Assembly (NCBI GenBank): GCA_950295325.1
Contig: OX485807.1
Span: 36,176,440 to 36,240,439, forward strand
Source: Polytrichum commune
Taxonomy: Eukaryota; Streptophyta; Polytrichopsida; Polytrichales; Polytrichaceae
Length of the DNA stretch: 64,000 bases
Reading direction: 5' to 3'
The position numbers and the translations under genes are program-made. Under the pieces are notes generated by a model, which worked only from the letters and a program-made list of their open reading frames with translations, did not search any database and was not told the DNA's origin. Positions 36,001 through 47,159 of this stretch are shown one piece after another (position 1 is the stretch's first letter; each line of letters begins with the position of its first letter).

Positions 36001-37830
36001 TCGGCACAGGCAGATCGCATACAATAAATTAGTTTCACACATGCTTCAAATTGTATCCTATATATGTGGAATTCTCACCCGTCCCGGAAAAGCTCGATGT
36101 ACTCCTTCCACAGACGCAAAATAAGTCCATGAAGTCAGATTCAAAGCACTGTTGTGGGAACTCGAGATGTTCATGAAGATTGGATCCAGCATTCGCTGTG
36201 AGCATATCGTAGCATTCGCTTCATCTGTTAAAGTAACATTGGAGCCTGTTGGAAGCCTGTAAGTTAACCACCATCAACTTTAAGTATCAATATTACAATT
36301 GACCTTTTCGCTTTTCCCACGTTTCTCAAACCGGGCAACTGCAATTAGGAAACTAATTAAGAAGAAATGCTTGAGTAACACGAACTTGGAGGAGCTGGAT
36401 GCAATGAGTAACTCGAAAATATTCATTGCTTTCAACACTGCGATTGGTTTCAAGCACCAAACTGTTTGGCAAGGTTTGCTTAATTATGCAAGAATTGACC
36501 AAGCCAAAGCGTTGAAGTATGATGAATCCGTCTTCAGCTATGAGGAAATTCTTGACCACTTCGACATGTGTTGGGGAGCTAATCTAACAACTTAATCCAC
36601 ATCCACTCCAACCCCAAGATTAATTCTTGCAATATGAAGTTGCCCAATGATTTTGGGCTAGTTGCTCATGCTTACGAGTCTTGTTACCTTTCTTAAGGTT
36701 GTTTGAATCCACCGCAAGTGCCTAAGCTAGCTGTGCCTCTCTCTTTCCCAGTCCTAGTGGCTTTGTAATTTTTGGTGAGTGGATTAAAGCGTTTCACTAG
36801 TCTCCAAAAACAAACAAACAAACAAAGTAAATAATAAATGATAAATAATAATAACAAAAGAAAACAAATATTGAGATTGGTTTGTATATGTTTCAATATT
36901 AAAAGGTTTACCTGACAAAGCTTTTGGTTAAAGAGACTCGCAGTTGCGAACATCCCTGGGCTCCATTTACACTATAGCAATTGGGGTTGAGGGCCACATC
37001 CTTGCAAGTATAGCCAGCTTCATCACCTTGTAATGGTACACAAGCCTGCCGAGAACAATTTCCTTCACATGAAGCCACCAACGCTGCCAGCAGAGAAATT
37101 GATTCAATATTAAATAGATACTGAAACAATTTCAACCAGGTCTGTGCAAGGGGAGAACACAAAGAATTCTCCAATTACAAAGGCTGCTAATTCATTCCTG
37201 ATCACAGACATCCAGGACAACAATGCCACTGGACTCTATACACCTTGGACTGTAGAAGTGAACTTGTCCATTACAACCGTCTGTTGCAGCTCGCCTATTC
37301 CAACTCTTCGAGAGAATGTATAAATAAATAAATTTGGTTGCCCAGTGGAGGTTTTTGGCTGCGGTTTTTTACACTTGGCCGCAACTGAATTGATCATTTA
37401 TACAATTTTTGTAGGCAGGAGCTGCCATTGACGGTTGAAATGGACAAGATTTCTTCAAGCGATGAGAGGATAGGCTCCATCCAGTCCCATGAGTCTCTAA
37501 TGTTTCAGTGTCATACCAAGCCTTTGAACAACAAGCCTGAGATTTGCATATAGAATTAAAAGCATGAAATTAAGGTGTTTGAACCTGTAGCCTTGGGGGT
37601 TCTTGATATGTGCATTGTATTGACAAATTAAATCTGACATGGTCAAAGTCAGAGTTTCTCATACCACAAGAATTCATGAAATTGAGCACAGCAGCCTGCG
37701 CAATCTCCATAACCTCTTTCTCCACCTTGTTGATGTAATCCACAGCATCCAACCCACTTTGTGCATGGCAAAGACTAATTATTGCAGCCAAAACAATAAT
37801 AATCTTCACTGGGTCAGACGGTCTCCCCAT
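27011..37830 (-). CDS. receptor-like kinase with alpha2delta-type VWA/Cache ectodomain
   Basis: Ten exons (minus): 37830-37665, 37083-36912, 36256-36079, 35778-35732, 35270-35045, 33616-33476, 32514-32005, 30608-30241, 28795-28378, 27706-27011; every junction is GT-AG and one frame of 973 residues results. Residues 1-23 are a signal peptide (IIIVLAAIISLCHA). The ectodomain is Cys- and Asn-glycosylation-site-rich; RKRPWY (184-189) leads straight into a VWA domain (DVVVLLDAGNSM, 198-209; TFTDG, 314-318), followed by a Cache region to about 470 with LIGVAGIDV (435-443). The membrane helix is about 538-560. The kinase has the Gly loop GRGAHG (649-654), Lys670, Glu693, HGD (789-791, not HRD), DFG (809-811) and GTFGYLDPE, so it looks active but non-RD. 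The N-lobe resembles CRINKLY4-type kinases. Ligand unknown. The ATG chosen gives the signal peptide directly; a TTG further upstream is not a plausible start. Confidence 0.92.
29400..29730 (+). repeat. dispersed repeat family R, copy in kinase intron 8
   Basis: Contains GATATGAAACATGCAATTAG and the core AATCCACACATAACCACATACC...AATATAGGTGTCC. Another copy lies just beyond it in opposite orientation (29835-30150), making a loose inverted pair inside the same intron. Confidence 0.7.
29835..30150 (-). repeat. dispersed repeat family R, copy in kinase intron 8, inverted
   Basis: Carries the complement of the core (GTGTGTGGTTCAGTGAGGATC, then TTAAAAGAGATTGGACTA) and ends with AATCGGTAGAAGTTGGAAAA, an end also seen at 55833-55855 and, complemented, near 32590. 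Confidence 0.7.
32570..32960 (+). repeat. dispersed repeat family R, copy in kinase intron 6
   Basis: Near full length: CAACTTCTACCTATTTTATT at one end, then CTCCCATGATTTAGTTGAGG, GCAGTCCAAATCTCTTTTAA and CCACACCAAACCACACACC. Confidence 0.75.
33735..34110 (+). repeat. dispersed repeat family R, copy in kinase intron 5
   Basis: Begins TTTAAGGTAGATGGGTCTTA and includes GATTAGCAAATCCACATGA, CATGGTCCAATCTC and CCACACCAAACCACATGCC. Confidence 0.75.
34657..34852. mobile_element. MITE family M, copy 2 (kinase intron 5)
   Basis: Terminal arms TAGCTACACTAAACATTCGA and, from the right, TAGCTATACTAAACATGTGA are inverted repeats. The 196-bp interior matches copy 1 (TTGCACAACAATTAGTGTGG, GGGTCGATGATGAATAGTG). 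Confidence 0.8.
36299..36595 (+). other. coding-like antisense ORF in kinase intron 2
   Basis: A stop-to-stop open frame of about 98 codons on the opposite strand of the host gene, with codon use resembling real protein (LIKKKCLSNTNLEELDAMSN, AFNTAIGFKHQTVWQGLLNY). It lacks an ATG until the middle and has no flanking exons. I do not recognise it; a retroposed or captured coding fragment is the likeliest reading. Confidence 0.35.
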
Positions 37831-40800
37831 TTCGTCTTGAATTACATTCGTCTTCAAAGTTACCTAAGTAGGTCTAGCTAGTAGCTACAGAAATGAAACT
37901 GGTCACTGCCAGCAGTTTGAACTGACAGCCCGTCCTAAGAATCATCATCCTCAGAGTTCGTCTTTGAGATTTTGATGACGTTCAACTGCAAGCCAACGAA
38001 GGTGTTCCAGCATGTTAAAAATGTGCCTACAGTTCTTTTATTTTTGAAGTAAACATCACCCAGTAGAGCCCAGCATCATCTCTGAACAAAGGGTTTAACA
38101 AAAGAATTTAGTAAAGAAACAGAAACTAGGTGAAAGTGTGGAAGACCTGAGTTCTATAGTACTTTTCTCTGTCTATGGGATTCGCAAGCCTGAAGAAAGG
38201 ATTCATGTGGTAGCTCTTGAGGCTATGACTGTAAATCCAAAATCCTCGGTCCCCTATATAGATATGTTTAATATTACTGTCTTATGTGAATTTGTGCGCC
38301 CCTCTACTTGATAATTAGAAGATAGCTATATCTGGTGACCCAGATATAAACTTCCAGTGCACGGTCGTTAATTGAGTCTCCTTGCTCATTCCCAAAACCC
38401 TGGAATTACCCCTTTCTCTTGTGTATAATAATCTGAAAAAATTTCAGAGAAGCTTATGTTTCTGAATTAACGCCTTGGCTCAAGTCTGGAAGCATAAAGC
38501 TTGAATTCACACCCTGGAATTCCCCATTTTCTAAGTGAAATCTCAAATTCCTCTTCTTGTTTCAGAGCAACAGCTTTTGTGTTGCAGAACTCACGTCTAG
38601 GCTCGAGTCTGGAAGCCTAAACCTTGATTCTGGGTCACCTCCAGAATTGAATTTGTCAGAGGAATGGTAATCACAAGACACTTGAAAACTGAGTCCACAA
38701 AAACTAAGAATCAGGGGCATCAGTTCCTCTGGTTCTGTCGGACAACCAACACCTTTACGCTCCATCAGGACCCACGGTTTTGGTGGTAAACATTGGCTGG
38801 TACCTGGATACATACATGGGATTCTAACCTGTGTTTCAACAAAAACCAGGGAGAGGGTCCCTACTCCAACAACCCCTGAAACCTCTCCGTTTCGTGTGAT
38901 CACTCTCATTTCAGAGCAACAACAACAAAAGAATTCCACGAGGAGGGCACATACAGACAAACCTCGGAGGAAGGAAGGAAGGAAGGGAGGACCTCCAAGA
39001 ATCCTGCTGAAACTGCTGCTGCTTCTCAGCAGTCACGTTGTCAATTAGGACCTCCCACTACAACAAACTCCATCCAACTCGAAGCAGTTCATGGTGAACT
39101 TGACGACTCCTTGGATGGTCTCCGACGATCTCCGAGCCCCTTAAAAAACCCCGACTCCCGAGTACTCCATCACGATCACGCACACCACGACTACACATAA
39201 CTGCAAGTCTTGTCATTTCTCCACACTCCCGGTCTCCACAATGAGTTTCGTGAATCCCAACCCCCCTTATGGATAAGCTCCCCCAACCCCCTCCTTATCT
39301 CCCTTAAACCCTCATCCTCCTCCCCCCAAACTCCCTCGCAACCCCCAAAAAACACACCACACACACAGCTTAACCCCCACAGTACTCTCTCAAACTCTAC
39401 TCCACACCAGATGCCCAGCCTGCACTGCAATCCCAACAAGGACCAGAACGAAATCACAAAGGAACTGTCACCTTCCTTCCCTGCCACTCCCTAAAGGCCA
39501 GAGGGCGCTTGCAATAGGCAGAAGTAGAGTTGGAGGGCACCGTTCCCGACACCGCAACGAAAGGCTTGCTTGCGCCTTGCAAAGAGGTGTGTGTTGATGA
39601 TTGAAGGTGCACCTGAGGAACGAGGCAGCTGGTAAGTAAGATTTCAAGGAAGGAATCTAGGGAGACTTGGGGAGTCAGCTCCGTGGTGCCATAATAGGAG
39701 GAGAATGAGGAGCTCCCCAATAGCCGCTCCTGTCCTCCGTCAGTCCACTGTGCCATTGTCGGAGGAGGCGACGACCCGAGCAGCGTTCAGGAACATTTGC
39801 GGGCACAATCGGTCGCCCTCCCACTGGTCCCAAGTCCAACCGGTCACACGTTGACATCTTCCGGTTCTCCTTTTACAAATTGGGGTATGTAATGTTCTCT
39901 AAATTCCTCTACAGTCTATTCGACACTCATTTTATACGACACCCTCGATATTGCGACCCATTTTCGCGCGACCCGACTCGTTAGTCCAAAACTCCCTCTT
40001 TTATACAACCACCACACTCGATGATGCGACGTTTCGAATCCCCGTTTTGTCATATCAAAGAGGTGGCTAACCCTAAAATTCTTACATCCATTTTCACTTG
40101 GAAACTATTTGGGAATTTCACTTATCATTGGGAACTACTTGGGAGCTTCACTTATCATTGGGAACATAATGATAATTAAGGTTAACTTTCAAGAGTTAGT
40201 AGGGAATTTGGATAAGATAACAATTGCTAACTTGGGTAGGCAACACCTAAGATCTTTGGACTCCTATTTCAAGAGTTCTTGAAATTATTTATATTTGTTT
40301 GAAATTATGAGTTATTATTTCATACCATATATATATATAGCTTAACTCGTTGTATATATTTTTAAGCTCATAGTACTTTTGTTTTTGTTTTTGTTTACGA
40401 TAACTTTACGCCAATTGTCATATTCATGAGAAGACGACACCTCGATAATACGACCTTTTTTTTGGGTGCTTCCCAAACGTGTCATACTAAAGAGGGAGAA
40501 CAGTAGAATACGATGACCGGTTCATCTGTAACTACTGTAGTTGTCCCCGTCCATTGGACCCGGCGGTCCGTCCGTTAGTCCAGTGGGCCGCTGTCGGAGG
40601 AGGCGACCGCCGGACGAACGGAAGGACGGAAGGGGGAGGAAGGCGGAGGACGTGACCGGATGCCGACGGTCGTCTCGCCGACAGGGCTGGCGGGGCGGGG
40701 TGGGGTCCACCTCCGCCAGAACGAGGTGCCATGTGGGCGGTCGAGCTGGCGGGCGGCCAGGATTGGGTCTGGGGGAAAGGAGGGTAAATGGGTCCTAACG

Positions 40801-41140
40801 CTGAAGGTAAGCGTGCCTAATTCGGTTACTCTCTGAACTCCGTAATTTCCCGCTCGTGGCAACCAAAGTGCACGTGAGTGATATTGAGGAATTCTGTAGT
40901 GTTAATATGGATGCCTGACAAAAGAGAGTTACTGTAGTGCGTGACATTATGGAACAACACACACAAAGTCAACATGGCAATACCAACCGTAGTTACAATG
41001 ATGACAACGTGATGTGTGTGAGCATGTGGTTTGCGTTCTTTGGTGGTTTATTGTAATGTCACAATATGTGATATATGGGAGGGAAACGTGATAATGAGGA
41101 GTGAGACTTTAACTATGACATTGCGGAGTTTAGGGTGTAC
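37831..41140. other. upstream of kinase gene; GC-rich tracts, no gene called
   Basis: 38700-39860 and 40530-40800 are distinctly GC-rich for this window and open in several frames on both strands, but the frames start at non-ATG codons, lack splice partners and match no family I know. Two short segments, near 39739-39775 and 40577-40612, are similar (both contain TGTCGGAGGAGGCGAC) and may mark the ends of an unrecognised element of about 0.9 kb. Confidence 0.4.
38254..38261 (-). promoter_or_regulatory. TATA-box candidate for the VWA/Cache kinase
   Basis: CTATATAG about 425 bases upstream of the kinase ATG on its strand, the best such motif in the 5' flank. A leader of nearly 400 nt is implied, possibly spliced. 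Confidence 0.3.
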
Positions 41141-41149
41141 TTAACGTAA

Positions 41150-41260
41150 TTGGACACACCTATATTTGAGTGGCATGTGGTTGGTTGGTTGGTTGTGGCT
41201 CCAAGAATGGATATAAATAAGACACGTGTTTAAAGAAATTGGATTATGTGATAGATAATG
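41150..41260 (-). repeat. dispersed repeat family R, short inverted copy
   Basis: Contains CACCTATATTTGAGTGGCAT and GACACGTGTTTAAAGAAATT, the complement of the family core. Flanks are diverged. Confidence 0.6.
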
Positions 41261-42177
41261 CCCAAAAGGGAGGGGGATTATGCCCGTAAGGGCTTGCATC
41301 AAGGGTGGAGCCCAAGATGCAACCAAGGGATCCGTTGTGTCTACGTAAACTCATCTATTGCAAAGGTAGTCATTTATACCATAAGATATTAATAGGAGAT
41401 TTGACTCCAGAATTAGAGTCAAAGACCCCGAATTAGTCTAGCATAGTTGAATTGGAATGAATCGGCCCTCAATCTTGTAGGGGGGGTTTATTTTTACTGG
41501 AGCTCCTTCATCCACAATAGACGAGTTTACACAGACACCACCAACCGACATGTAGGTATGTATGCGTAGAATGGTCCCCCTGCGCGTTACAGGGATTTTC
41601 TCACATAAAGCCACTACATGCTTTTCTTGCCATTGGATCTCTATAAAATTCCGCCCACATGTAATATTATGCCGTGAGTCACGATGGGAAAATCCATCTA
41701 TAACCAGCCCGCCCACATAAAAGTTGCAAGGACTTTACACATACACTAAATATCTATAAAATACCTTGCATGTCTAATGCTAAGTAACAGAAAAAATCGA
41801 CAACAAACAAGCCCCTGTAGACCCACCATAGGACGACCCCCACACCACCGCATTATATGACATAAGAGATTCCATTCATGTTATATTATTTGCAGCAATT
41901 CACACTTCTTTTCTATGTGTTGAAATTCTAAGGTTACCGGCACAAGCATATATAACCTGTTCCAACAGTGGCAAAATACAATAATTTACAGTGAACATGT
42001 ATTCAATGTATGACCTCGGCACTTGGAAACAATGATCTGACCGGGTGAAGCCGGTGACAGAGTGGACCAGAGACTGGTTATACCCAGTCGCTCTGAAGGA
42101 AGGCTCTGGAAGGCTTCCTGCCCTAGGGTTTACCTGAACCTAGTTGCCAGCAGGCTTCCAGACTCCCTTCCTTCTTC

Positions 42178-42210
<33 letters not shown>

Positions 42211-44830
42211 CCCTTAGACTATGCTTCATGATAATATTCCACCATCATAACATTATTCAGATCCATAGCAATGTTTTGTGGGAATGATAGTATTCTACAG
42301 AATATTCTGTGGAATATTGTCAGTCCTACAAAACATTGTTATGGATCAGAATAATGTTTTGATAGGAATCACTTCACTATGCTAAATATGTCAAGTAGTG
42401 AATGTGGGCTACTAGTCAGGGTGGGGCATTAGTGAAGGTGATATTAAATTTTCTTTACGTTGTGAATTAGTGCCACCAAAAGATCTAGGAAGCATTGTTC
42501 ATCTCGGCACTTGGCACCAATCACTAAAAAGTGTTGGCACTTGGCACTGTTCATTGGCAAGCATGCGGCACACACTAATCACAAGCACACACTAATTTTC
42601 TTAAAATCTATGGTAAATGAGCAAAGAATTTAATTTCTTCATGAATTTAGTGTCACACATTAGCAACTCTAGTCTTGGGTCACTTTGAGATTTGGTTGTT
42701 TTGTGCATGTGACTTGTAATAGTACCACCCTCAATAATTGGTATATTTAGTGTATATTCTAGAATAAAATAATTACATTATGTGCCCCCCCCCCCAAAAA
42801 AAACAAAAAAGTAATATATTCGGTTCATATTCATGCATTCAAGTTGACACTTGGAATATTGGGCAGAGGTATATTCCATGCACTATTCATAGGAAGCATT
42901 GTTCATCCCGGCACGGGTCACAATATTCCTACTACACTGATTATCCCAATTAGTGTGTGTTACTATTTGGAGTTACGCAACGCTACAAACATTTAATGAT
43001 AATGTAATACTATACCAATCAAAGCAATTTATGTTCTATAATGTCGTAACAACCTCTTGAATTTTCGTTAGTAAAAAGTGAACTTATGAGTAAGATGTTA
43101 TTGCACTGCATAACTCTGAATACTAACACACACTAATTGAGGTGATCAAGGTATTCATATCAAATGTCAACTTCTCCCTATTATCTAAGTTTCTTCCCTT
43201 GAAGATAAGACGGTGGAGGCCCCCTATCATATACTAAATATAGAAATGAAACCAAACCTACATTGTACCTCCGGATTCTTTTAGTGGACTATTTCTCATG
43301 ATTTCGGTAAATGATTCTTTCAACTAAATGAGTTGACGAGATCTCATTTCCGAGCTCTACACCTCCATTGTTGACTTGATCTTGTCCCTAAGATGGCATT
43401 GAGATCGGGGTGTAAGTTTGGAAGCAAGTTATTAGATGAGCTCAACCTTTGGAGACGAATTTTGGCTCTTCCCAACACGATGGAGCCTAGTGGTATTTGA
43501 CATAGTAATTTGGAACCCATAAAACTTCCAAGTCGTTCGGTTGAGATAACATATCAAAACTATGTGAAAAAGAACCAACTTGACTTTTGGGGCGTTCGTA
43601 TTGGATGAATGAGAGGCATATTCATATTCTTTCTCACTTTTTAACCCCTTAAAGGTCAAGAAGACCTTTTGTGTCTGGGCAGTTGTCTCTACTTGACCAT
43701 ACCAACGTACATGTTTATGTTATGATCTCATGTTGTTGGACACAAGGAGGGTTGAAATTGTGTGTGTACAATCTTAACTTTGCAAAGATGGCATTGGTAC
43801 AATGAGGTCCACCATAAGAGGTACATGTTGTCTGTAAGAAGTTGTTGGATTGGATCAAACTTTTCTGTGATGATTTTGGGGGGATTTATGCTTTGGTCTC
43901 TGGAGGTTAAAATTTTAATTATATTGAACGTTGAGATAGAATTTTGTTGTTGATAGCTTCATCTTCAACAATCATTCCCCGGAAGAAAAACGGTCTTTAT
44001 TGAAGAAGAAAAAAATGTTTCTAATGAGGTTTTTTGATTGTACAAATTACTTGAAATAGGTTACAAATACGATCAAGTACATAAAGTGTACAATGTTCAA
44101 TTCTATGTACAATCTAGTATTTTTAGCCATCATTCCTCCACATTATTGTTTTCTTTCTTCCCCTCAAACACTCTTGTATATAATTCAACTTGGAGGCTTG
44201 GGATAAAATAATACCTTGCTAGGAATTGTTTATGAACATTTCAACCATAATCTTATGCATGGGTTTTGGTCATGTCAAGCAAATAGATTTAGCATTTACC
44301 CATGTAGATGTAATCCTTATTTAGCATGTAAAAAATGTTTTATTATTATTATAGCATTTGAGCATTGGAAGTCATATTTCTACAAACACTTAGGGTTTCT
44401 ACAACCTTTAAGGGTTTGAAACTACCGGTATGTGTTCTATGACAAATGCAATAGTTTGTACAAGACCCCAACAAGCATTCATTTTTAATTCCACATGCTC
44501 TATATGATTATAACTATAATGAGGTACAAAAGAGGAAACAAAAATATGGCCATAGTCCAAGATTATGTTAGCAAATACATGGTATGCATTTGAATGTATG
44601 TCATATACATAGTTATGCTTAGTAAACCCGTATCAGGTTCACATATGAGCTCACGGCTATGATAAAGGTGAAGCATCCCTCATTCACGTGCCAACACTAG
44701 AGGTTGGCGCCACCTCTCTCCATTGCAAGCTCAAACCTCCCAATTTTTTTTCAAGTAAGTATGTTTCGATTGGAAGAATGCAAATGGCATATTGGTTAGT
44801 GTTAGATGGGGGTCACTTTGACATTTTAAG
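41261..44830. other. intergenic, no gene seen
   Basis: AT-rich, with a (TTA)n tract at 42175-42209 and the palindromic MITE listed separately. Scattered TAGTGT/ACACTA motifs around 42370-43250 suggest decayed MITEs. No supported coding region. Confidence 0.6.
42247..42361. mobile_element. palindromic (foldback) MITE, copy 1
   Basis: Nearly the whole 115 bp is an inverted repeat: AACATTATTCAGATCCATAG on the left pairs with CTATGGATCAGAATAATGTT-like sequence on the right (about 3 mismatches in 35), with a second small palindrome, TATTCTACAGAATATTCTG, in the loop. A related copy is at 46796-46918. Confidence 0.82.
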
Positions 44831-44838
44831 AATATAAG

Positions 44839-45532
44839 GTAGAGGGTGCTAAAACCAACACCCCATCCAAAACCAACACCTATAAACGCCTCCCAATTGC
44901 CAACACTTTACAACCTTGAACCATACTTGGCGGTGTAAAGAGTGTATGGGCCTACGGAGTGATGGTTTTAGGTGACATTAGTGATGCCACCTCATAGCAG
45001 CCTCCACTACCTCCATGTAGGGTAGGTAACATGCTCCACTTTATCTCGGGTTGGTTCAAGGTGGGATTAGGGTGGCTTGTCAATGCATATTCTAGCCGTT
45101 CTATTCATAACGCCCAAGAGGTAGGCCCACAAAGCACAAAAGGTCATTACCCGGGATGCAAGGTGATGGGTTTGCAAGCGAACCAGGTGGGATCATGGAG
45201 GTAGCCATGTGGCTTTGCGTCCCATTACTACTTGGGCTTTGATGTAGTTTGGGTCTAATACCCAACTGTGTTGTGTTGGTTCTAGGCAATGAAGGTGGGG
45301 GTCCTCATTATATGCAAGGTTGCCATACATAGGGCCTATGAATTGGTTTAAGGAAGCTAGTAATTTTGACTTTGAATATTCATCAAATATTCAATTGAGA
45401 TTAAAAATATTTTTTCTTTCTTGATACCTATGTTTAGTCCAAAGGCTAATATGATTTTGAATTTTTTTAATATCAACCACATAGCCATATGTGTATGCAG
45501 TAGCTTAAAGTGTTGGGTTAAGCACCCTCTAC
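44839..45532. mobile_element. inverted-repeat transposon family C, copy 1 (694 bp)
   Basis: Ends GTAGAGGGTGCTAAAACCAA and, from the right, GTAGAGGGTGCTTAACCCAA. Flanks AATATAAG and ATTATAAG look like an 8-bp target duplication with one change. No transposase. A second copy in opposite orientation is at 59356-60085. Confidence 0.8.
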
Positions 45533-45540
45533 ATTATAAG

Positions 45541-46790
45541 CATAGCACGAGCAACCTTAAACAACTTCTTACAACGTTTTGAGTCCCAAAATGGATCTCT
45601 TGGACCTTCAAGGGTTAACAATTGTAAGTAGGGTGAGAAAAGAATCACCAAACTCTTGGCATGGGCTTCTCAACTACACTATAAGTACTTCTAGGGCCAG
45701 AATGTTGACGTATGCCAAATAGGCATTCGTATATAGGATTGTTTATGTACAACTTGGATGCAATATGTCACACTTAACAATGCACTCTACTATCGATTGA
45801 ACTCAATGTCTTAGAACATGATGTTGTCTATGTTGAGTGGTGAATCATGTTTTGGGGTAATGTCACCCTTATCGGGGTTGGTCGATTCCCTAGTGTGCAT
45901 CCTAGAGATTTGTCCCACTTCTCTATTTCAGGTCCCAATGATTTGGTATGTATCTTGGCAATGAAATTAAACCGTTTCATTGATTTGAGAACAAAAATTG
46001 CAAAGAATATGAAGGAACTCAAAATAAATAGGGTGTCAAAATTTTTTTTGTCCCCCGCACCTTTCCTTCTTTCATGAATTGCTTGCAAACTTGTAAGTAG
46101 AGGTCCCACATTGATTCATGATCTTGGATTCTAAAATCTGACACAAAATGTCAAATTTGGACTTGAGCCATTTGTTTAAATTAGAAAAATCGAGTAATAT
46201 CTACTAAAGAAACGAGTGCATAACCTAGATTGTGTATTACATCCAAAACCATAACATTACTCAACGTTCAACTCTCGTTTTGTGGGCGCTCAAAATAATA
46301 ATAGTCAGATGCTCGAAAAGATGCGCAAAGAGACTTAGATTTAGACTGAGCACCCAACATCCAACTGATAAACTATGAAGGCCCAAGTCGTTGAGGAATG
46401 TTATGACCTTCGCCACAAATAATATTGGACATGGTGTGCTTGAGATATTCATGATTTTACAAAAGTCAACTTGATGCTCAAATGGCTTTTCGGAGTTGCA
46501 TGGAGGCACACAAAGTGAATATCGTTGCCCAACATATGACTTTAGCTCCATGATAGCCAATGAATCGTGTATTGGTCTTTAAAAATACACGTGATTATTT
46601 CATAGCCGCATTGTTCGTACAACCTACACCTCAAAAGTGAATGTTTAGTCATGGTAACTAGCCTGTCAAGCCTTGTATTTCGCACACACATTCACAGGCC
46701 GGATGTGGAGGACGGTGGAATGTGATCCCAATGTCATTGAGACAACAAGGTTGTGTGGGGTTTATGTGATATGTAATGAATAGAAACGAA
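45541..46790. other. intergenic, no gene seen
   Basis: Open frames up to about 100 codons on both strands (for example near 46261-46560) carry no recognisable motif and no splice partners. Confidence 0.55.
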
Positions 46791-46795
46791 GAGCT

Positions 46796-46918
46796 ACATA
46801 ACATTATTCAGTTCCATAACAATGTTATGTGGGACCGACAATATTCTATAGAATATCTCGGATATTCCTCACATGCAGTCCCACAGTACATTGTTATGAA
46901 TCTGAATAATGCTATGTA
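46796..46918. mobile_element. palindromic (foldback) MITE, copy 2
   Basis: Arms of about 40 bp: left TACATAACATTATTCAGTTC, right as complement TACATAGCATTATTCAGATT, roughly 4 mismatches in 40. Same family as 42247-42361 by arm sequence. Confidence 0.82.
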
Positions 46919-47159
46919 TGATGGATGCTCAAGGGAATGATAAATGAATCCGGCAAGGCCACCTCTACTCCAACCTCAATATCTTAATATATTGGATGAC
47001 AATATAGGTTGAGATCAAAGACATTCCCATCCCAACCCTCAATGGAATGGATGGAAATGAGGTCGACTTGAATAGTCCCCTCTTACCATAATAGGATGTC
47101 TTTTATTCTAGTCAACCTCAACCTTCTTCATCCGATTGAGGTTGGTGTGGGAATGTATT

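Noticed and set aside
38562..38960. 132-codon minus-strand frame upstream of the receptor kinase
   Set aside because: It starts at a non-ATG codon, has repeated Cys and low-complexity stretches, no splice partners and no family resemblance.
39191..39494. Overlapping open frames on both strands (about 95-98 codons)
   Set aside because: Pro/Ser-rich and Gly-rich mirror translations are typical of C-rich simple sequence, and neither begins with ATG.
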